The notes beneath the pieces were generated by a model. That model saw nothing but the letters and a program-made list of their open reading frames with translations. It was not told the DNA's origin and did no database searches. Below are positions 7,002-10,461 of a stretch of 10,461 nt of DNA, piece by piece. The position numbers and the translations under genes were made by a program. Source of the DNA: Fibrobacteres bacterium CG2_30_45_31 (lineage in GTDB: Bacteria > Fibrobacterota > Fibrobacteria > Fibrobacterales > Fibrobacteraceae); assembly GCA_001873075.1 (NCBI GenBank), contig MNYL01000264.1, positions 1 through 10,461 on the forward strand, read 5' to 3'. Every line of letters begins with the position of its first letter. Positions within the stretch are counted from its first letter, which is position 1.

Positions 7002-8536
7002 GAGTTTATCTCCAAAGAGGAAACATCAATTTCACCAGACAGAAGCTTGGGAAGGAGGGAGTCGCGGGTTTCGATTAAACTTGAGTTCTCTTTTTGCCTC
7101 ACAAGCATCTCATCAAACAGAGGCTTCATTCCCATTTCAAATCTAGCGCTTACAGATGACGTTGGAACAAGAACGGTCATTTCTTTGATTGTTTTTGAAT
7201 TTACTGCCGTAGCAATTGAAGATGTGCTACCAAGACTATTGTAATCAAATGATTTTAAGTACAAATAAAGATATTCTGTTCCTATTGACGATTTTGCATT
7301 AAGATTGAAGTGAGCGATTGCTTCATTTGAAAGCATTTCTTCGGTAGTGATGGCAACTCTACCCACAGTCATTTTAAAACTAAGCAATAAAGTATTTTGG
7401 GGAATTCGTCTAACATTGAATTTTTCAACAGATGCGGTAGTGAGTCTCTCATGAGTATCAATGATGTAAGCTCCAGATTCACCCATGTCCCTGATTGATG
7501 CCCACTTTATGTCATTTGAATTTGTAGAAAACCATTGAGACTCATTTCTTGGAGGTGTTTTCCCGATTCCAATGTCAGCAATTTTTTCTGCACGCTGATA
7601 TTCCCACCCTTCAGGCACTAACCCCAACTCGCTTTCTACCAAGCGGTTTGGGAAGAGTTTTGCGGTGTGTTCGAGTTCTGCATATTGTTGGGGTTGGGTT
7701 TGCTGGAAGGTTTTGAGTTGGCGCGGGTCTTTGCCGCTGATGATTTGCATGGCAGCGAGTTCAGCTTCACGAGCTGTGCCACCGGCTTCCAGGATTTGTT
7801 GTTTGGCTTTGACGGGATCGAAGTCTACGAACCAGCTTTGGAATTGCGCCTGGGCCATGGCTTCGAGGGTTTGGTTGATGCGGCGATTCAGGGCGATTTT
7901 GTCGTCAAGAGAGCCAAGGATGTGGGCAATGGATTTTTGAACAAAAATTGGTGGTATTGAAATTTCAAATTCAGGGAAATCTGTGAGAGAAATTCGATCT
8001 ACCGTACATCCATGTATCGTACGGCATCTCAGGTACTCCTGAAAAGATGGCGAGAGGTAATAGTAGACGAAGTATTGCGAGCTGAGCTCGTCAGATTTTG
8101 GACGAAGCAAAGCCATTCTTCGGCCAAGACAACACCTCAATCCAGCTTGCATAAGTGCAACTTGTCCAATCCGTGTTTCATATGAAAAAAGCACATCTCC
8201 TTCAGATGGCAAAATACGCTTTGTCCATCGAGGAAAATCATCTTCACTGAGATGCTCAACCGAGGAAAGATCAAGCCGCCCATTGTTCAGTGTACTAATT
8301 CCTAAAAATACTGGGCCAGAATCTGTCTTCTTTGGGGTGGCGTGAGGTCCATCAAACAATTCACTCACAAAGCCAATTTTCACGCGCCGCATTGACGGGG
8401 CGTTACGGGGGTGTCCCCCGTTCGAGGGGGTAGCGGAAGACTCCGCAGCCCTAGGCGAGGAGGCTGTAGCGAGGGGGAGACTTCCCCCACCGATCTTTTT
8501 TGCTGGCTCACTGCGTTTTTTGGGGGACTGCTTCAT
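6998..8536 (-). CDS. hsdS: Type I R-M specificity subunit HsdS
   Basis: DNA-recognition subunit that sets the bipartite target for both methylation and cleavage. From the SD-supported ATG it has 512 residues. The first target-recognition domain (TRD) starts near residue 51 (RVKIGFVSELFDGPHATPKK) and runs to about 195. The central conserved helix follows: SIAHILGSLDDKIALNRRIN at 202-221, then SWFVDFDPVKAK at 234-245. A linker with GGTAREAEL and ELGLVPEGW follows, then the second TRD from about 312 to 460, and the C-terminal helix ending LLPKLLSGEI (494-503). Residues 16-50 are an odd low-complexity Gly/Ser/Ala/Pro stretch encoded by a GC-rich hairpin segment. TRD2 DNA is AT-rich while the central region is GC-rich, as expected from domain exchange. 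The stop overlaps the next start as GTGA. The target sequence cannot be read from the protein by eye. Confidence 0.95.
   Translation of the reverse strand: MKQSPKKRSEPAKKIGGGSLPLATASSPRAAESSATPSNGGHPRNAPSMRRVKIGFVSELFDGPHATPKKTDSGPVFLGISTLNNGRLDLSSVEHLSEDDFPRWTKRILPSEGDVLFSYETRIGQVALMQAGLRCCLGRRMALLRPKSDELSSQYFVYYYLSPSFQEYLRCRTIHGCTVDRISLTDFPEFEISIPPIFVQKSIAHILGSLDDKIALNRRINQTLEAMAQAQFQSWFVDFDPVKAKQQILEAGGTAREAELAAMQIISGKDPRQLKTFQQTQPQQYAELEHTAKLFPNRLVESELGLVPEGWEYQRAEKIADIGIGKTPPRNESQWFSTNSNDIKWASIRDMGESGAYIIDTHERLTTASVEKFNVRRIPQNTLLLSFKMTVGRVAITTEEMLSNEAIAHFNLNAKSSIGTEYLYLYLKSFDYNSLGSTSSIATAVNSKTIKEMTVLVPTSSVSARFEMGMKPLFDEMLVRQKENSSLIETRDSLLPKLLSGEIDVSSLEINS
8392..8491. repeat. GC-rich multi-hairpin element inserted in frame in hsdS
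   Basis: About 100 bases hold three clear inverted repeats on the + strand: ACGGGGG-TGT-CCCCCGT (8405-8421), GCGGA-AGAC-TCCGC (8433-8446) and GGGGGA-GACT-TCCCCC (8473-8488). A looser pair, CAGCC/GGCTG (8446-8450 and 8462-8466), lies between them. The segment is far more GC-rich than the TRD1 DNA beside it. It encodes residues 16-50 of HsdS, a Gly/Ser/Ala/Pro-rich stretch with no TRD-like character, and canonical HsdS homology resumes right after it. The pattern resembles interspersed palindromic elements that insert in frame into genes, such as the Rickettsia palindromic elements. Only one copy is visible, so its repeat status is inferred. Confidence 0.6.
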
Positions 8537-8838
8537 TCGGTTTCCTCCTGCGGGGTAGCGAGGCGGTCTTCGAGTGGTTCGCTCCATTCGTGGAGTTTCT
8601 TTTTCAGTAAGGCCTTGGGGATCATTTTGGTTTCGTATTCCGAGACCAAGGTGGGCGTGAGCGTACTGTTCAGGACCAGCTCTACGACTTCGTTATCTTT
8701 GCTCCTGCAAAGTAAGACACCGATGGTCGGGTTTTCGTGGGAGCGTTTTTGCTGGAGGTCTTTGAAAATGCCGGTGACATCGACCGGGAATTCTCGCACC
8801 GCTGGCGCGAGTTTTAAGTCGGCAAGTACAACGCTCAT
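8533..8838 (-). CDS. C-terminal remnant of a DUF1016/YhcG-family PD-(D/E)xK nuclease (101 aa)
   Basis: The peptide carries HENPTIGVLLCRSKDNEVVE (residues 34-53) and VSEYETKMIPKALLKKKLHE (residues 65-84). These match the C-terminal end of DUF1016 (YhcG-like) proteins, where NPTIG-LLC-SK is followed by SEY---LP. Full members are about 350 residues, with an N-terminal DUF1016_N domain and a C-terminal PD-(D/E)xK nuclease domain. Here only the last third of the nuclease domain remains. D7-L8-K9 could be the D/E-x-K half of the active site, but the earlier catalytic acid is missing, so nuclease activity is unlikely. The stretch between DLK and NPTIG has the family's usual length but poorly matching residues. 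An AAGGAGG SD and ATGA overlaps at both ends suggest it is still translated. Members of this family often sit between hsdM and hsdS. Family assignment is probable and function unknown. Confidence 0.62.
   Translation of the reverse strand: MSVVLADLKLAPAVREFPVDVTGIFKDLQQKRSHENPTIGVLLCRSKDNEVVELVLNSTLTPTLVSEYETKMIPKALLKKKLHEWSEPLEDRLATPQEETE
8544..8549 (-). promoter_or_regulatory. Shine-Dalgarno AGGAGG that sets the hsdS start
   Basis: AGGAGG on the minus strand lies 7 bases before the ATG at 8534-8536. It argues for that ATG, which overlaps the preceding stop as ATGA, over the in-frame ATG at 8585-8587 that would give 17 more residues and lies inside the upstream ORF. Confidence 0.85.
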
Positions 8839-8963
8839 GACTTGGCCTCCTTGAGCAAGTACTTTCTGTGCTTACCACGTAAATTCTCAGATTCTAAGGT
8901 CACAAATTGTGACCTTAACCCATTGCTAATGGCGACCCGTTCCTGCTTTTGTGTGAATTTCAT
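8835..8963 (-). CDS. 42-residue ORF resembling a fragment of an ORF6N-domain protein
   Basis: This small ORF starts with the ATG that overlaps the hsdM stop (ATGA, 8960-8963) and stops in an ATGA overlap with the next ORF (8835-8838). No strong SD precedes it, so ribosomes would arrive by reinitiation from hsdM. The peptide contains LRSQFVTLESENLRGKHRKY (residues 16-35), which resembles the segment of ORF6N proteins that runs LRSQ-V-L...RGKHRKYLPY-FTEQGVAML. In those phage-type DNA-binding proteins a long conserved region follows, and it is absent here. I infer a remnant left by deletion, kept in frame between its neighbours. The match is from memory of the family pattern over a short stretch. 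It could instead be a leader-like coupling ORF with no folded product. A perfect 11-base-arm inverted repeat lies inside it. Confidence 0.5.
   Translation of the reverse strand: MKFTQKQERVAISNGLRSQFVTLESENLRGKHRKYLLKEAKS
8846..8852 (-). promoter_or_regulatory. Strong Shine-Dalgarno AAGGAGG before the DUF1016-like remnant
   Basis: Read on the minus strand, AAGGAGG sits 7 bases before the ATG at 8836-8838, inside the upstream 42-codon ORF. It is the strongest ribosome binding site in the window together with that of hsdS. It supports the ATG as a genuine start although the encoded protein looks truncated. Confidence 0.75.
8895..8917. repeat. Perfect 23-bp inverted repeat (11-bp arms, 1-bp centre)
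   Basis: On the + strand the arms are TAAGGTCACAA (8895-8905) and TTGTGACCTTA (8907-8917), with a single A between them. The repeat lies within the 42-codon ORF, about 45 bases after the hsdM stop. It has the shape of an operator for a dimeric regulator, or of a strong hairpin in the message. No U-tract follows on the transcribed strand, so it is not a standard intrinsic terminator. Confidence 0.85.
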
Positions 8964-10461
8964 TCCCAGTACCCCAAGGCACCGAGGTTCTTTTTGATCT
9001 GCTTTTCGAGGCGGCTACTTTCGGCGAATTGTTCTTTGAGTTGGGCCGTGAGGCGTTGCATTTTTCCTGCGAAGGGTTCGGTGTCCGCTTCCTGTTCGGG
9101 GGCACCGACGTAGCGACCGGGAGTGAGTACGTAGTCGTTCTTTTGTAGGTCGGCGAGTTTGGCGGAGTAGCAGTAGCCCGCCTGATCTGCGTAGTCTTTG
9201 CCCGTTTTCCAGGCGTGGAAGGTGTCGCTGATCCGGGCGATGTCTTCGGGTTTGAAGTCACGCAATACGCGGTCTTTCATGTAGCCTAGTTGGCGGGCGT
9301 CGATGAAGAGGATTTCGCCCCGGCGGTTGCGTTTGCCACCGATGGCGTTTTTGTTTTTGGTGAGGAACCAGATGCATGCGGGGATTTGGGTGTTGGTGAA
9401 GAGCTGGCCGGGAAGGGCGACCATGCATTCGACGCGATCCGCTTCGATGAGTGCTTTGCGGATTTCCCCTTCGTTGTTGGTGTTGGAGCTCATGGAGCCA
9501 TTGGCAAGCAGAAGTGCCATGGAGCCTGTGGGGGCTAGGTGGTAGAGCATGTGCTGCATCCATGCGAAGTTGGCGTTCCCTTGCGGGGGCGTTCCATATT
9601 CCCAGCGCGCGTCGCCTTCGAGCTTCGCGCTCCACCATTCCTTCATGTTGAAGGGTGGGTTTGCCATGACAAAATCGGCGCGGAGGTCGGGGTGCTGATC
9701 GTCGAGAAAGGTGTCGGCGTTCTTTTTGCCGAAGTTGAAATCGATGGCGCGGATGGCCATGTTCATGGCGGCGAGTTTCCAGGTGGTGGGATTCGATTCC
9801 TGCCCATACACGGAGATGTGTTTGCGCTGTTCGCTCGCTTTGTAGCGTTTGTCCTGAGCATGTTTTTCAATGAATTTGTCGCTGGATACAAAGAAACCGC
9901 CCGAGCCCATGGCGGGGTCATAGACGCGGCCTTTGTAGGGTTCGAGCATTTCGACGATGAGAGTGACGATGCTTTTGGGGGTGTAATACTGCCCGCCCTG
10001 CTTACCTTCGGCTAAAGCGAACTGGCCGAGGAAATATTCGTATACATGCCCGAGTACATCTTTGCTGTGGAGACTTAAACGCGTCCCTTGGTATTCGAGC
10101 CGGGTGAAGCTTGTGTCCGAGAAGGTGTCGATGAGCCCTTTGAGCGTATCGTTTTCGAGCTGGTATTGACTGATGCGGTTGAGGATGTTTTTGAGTTTGG
10201 GATTGGTGTCTTCGATTTTGTCGAGGGCGTTGTCAATGAGCCACGAAAGGGAGGTGAGTTTGATGTTCTTGCCGTGGGCATTTTTTCCGAGCAGGGTTCC
10301 CATGGGGAGCGCGGCCTGACTTTGGAGGGTGTTCCAGCGCGATTCTCTGGGCACCCAGAAGATGTTTTTTTCGGCGTAGTAGTCGATTTGTTCCAGTTCT
10401 TCTTCGATGGCTTTCTGGTAGGCTTTGTCGGTCTTGTAGTCGGAAGGATCGAGGTAGTAGA
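8960..10461 (-). CDS. hsdM: Type I R-M methyltransferase subunit HsdM, N-terminus cut by window edge
   Basis: Modification subunit of a type I R-M enzyme. It binds S-adenosylmethionine and, with HsdS, methylates adenine in the target site. The frame is open to the right edge with 499 residues visible, and roughly 60 N-terminal residues are probably missing, judging from the usual position of the NIFWVP segment. Counting from the first complete codon, the SAM-binding motif I DPAMGSGGF is at 181-189 and the catalytic motif IV NPPF at 267-270. The family-typical segments VYEYFLGQFA, GQYYTPKSIV and YGQESNPTTW are also present. The C-terminal tail is charged and probably helical, as expected for the HsdS contact. 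A GTG in frame at 10352-10354 is internal, because homology to the family continues upstream of it. The gene ends with TGA inside an ATGA overlap with the next ORF. Identification is firm. Confidence 0.96.
   Translation of the reverse strand, partial: YYLDPSDYKTDKAYQKAIEEELEQIDYYAEKNIFWVPRESRWNTLQSQAALPMGTLLGKNAHGKNIKLTSLSWLIDNALDKIEDTNPKLKNILNRISQYQLENDTLKGLIDTFSDTSFTRLEYQGTRLSLHSKDVLGHVYEYFLGQFALAEGKQGGQYYTPKSIVTLIVEMLEPYKGRVYDPAMGSGGFFVSSDKFIEKHAQDKRYKASEQRKHISVYGQESNPTTWKLAAMNMAIRAIDFNFGKKNADTFLDDQHPDLRADFVMANPPFNMKEWWSAKLEGDARWEYGTPPQGNANFAWMQHMLYHLAPTGSMALLLANGSMSSNTNNEGEIRKALIEADRVECMVALPGQLFTNTQIPACIWFLTKNKNAIGGKRNRRGEILFIDARQLGYMKDRVLRDFKPEDIARISDTFHAWKTGKDYADQAGYCYSAKLADLQKNDYVLTPGRYVGAPEQEADTEPFAGKMQRLTAQLKEQFAESSRLEKQIKKNLGALGYWE

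Noticed and set aside
6998..8392. Search for inverted or duplicated hsdS pieces that would allow shuffling of specificity
   Set aside because: Only one hsdS and no partial second copy or recombinase gene is seen in the window.
8405..8488. G/C runs in hsdS considered as phase-variable tracts
   Set aside because: The runs are only five bases long, too short for typical slipped-strand switching. They are better explained as hairpin arms.
8537..8587. Upstream ATG giving HsdS 17 more residues
   Set aside because: The downstream ATG has an AGGAGG at 7 bases and an ATGA overlap with the preceding stop, and the extra residues are not HsdS-like.
8411..8854. 147-codon open frame on the + strand opposite hsdS and the DUF1016 remnant
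   Set aside because: It crosses the hairpin element and two genes in antisense and has no support as a gene.
9539..10015. 158-codon open frame on the + strand opposite hsdM
   Set aside because: It is a shadow of the GC-rich hsdM frame with no independent coding evidence.
1..10461. CRISPR arrays, tRNA or rRNA genes, insertion sequences and transposases
   Set aside because: No regularly spaced repeats, cloverleaf-like segments, terminal inverted repeats or transposase-like frames were found.

Overview
The window holds most of one minus-strand operon: a type I restriction-modification (R-M) locus with accessory genes between hsdM, hsdS and hsdR. In transcription order (right to left) it reads: hsdM, cut by the right edge (8960-10461); a 42-codon ORF resembling a piece of an ORF6N protein (8835-8963); a 101-codon C-terminal piece of a DUF1016/YhcG-family nuclease (8533-8838); hsdS (6998-8536); an 804-residue RloC-like anticodon nuclease with an ABC ATPase head and a CxxC zinc-hook motif (4587-7001); a short, internally deleted rhuM-like gene (4336-4590); a full-length rhuM-like gene (3283-4314); and hsdR (116-3280). 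A hairpin plus U-tract terminator follows hsdR at 34-61. The promoter must lie beyond the right edge, since no gap inside the window is long enough to suggest another.

The genes are very tightly packed. Five successive junctions, from hsdM to the short rhuM, are 4-base stop/start overlaps (four ATGA, one GTGA). The last two gaps are 21 and 2 bases. The degenerate accessory ORFs keep these junctions and mostly keep strong Shine-Dalgarno (SD) sequences, so translation appears to be coupled along the whole message.

HsdM and HsdS should form the methyltransferase and HsdR adds DNA translocation and cleavage. The RloC-like protein probably acts as a second barrier that cuts tRNA when DNA restriction fails or DNA is damaged. 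The roles of the RhuM, ORF6N and DUF1016 pieces are unknown, although all three families are frequent at type I R-M loci.

The organism is a bacterium. Purine-rich SD sequences are common, but nothing fixes the phylum. Base composition is mosaic: hsdM, the rhuM gene and hsdR are GC-rich (single 60-base lines reach 62-65 percent), while the rloC-like gene and the second target-recognition domain of hsdS are AT-rich (lines down to 25-33 percent). This points to recombination or horizontal import of part of the locus. A GC-rich, hairpin-laden insertion of about 100 bases lies in frame near the start of hsdS.
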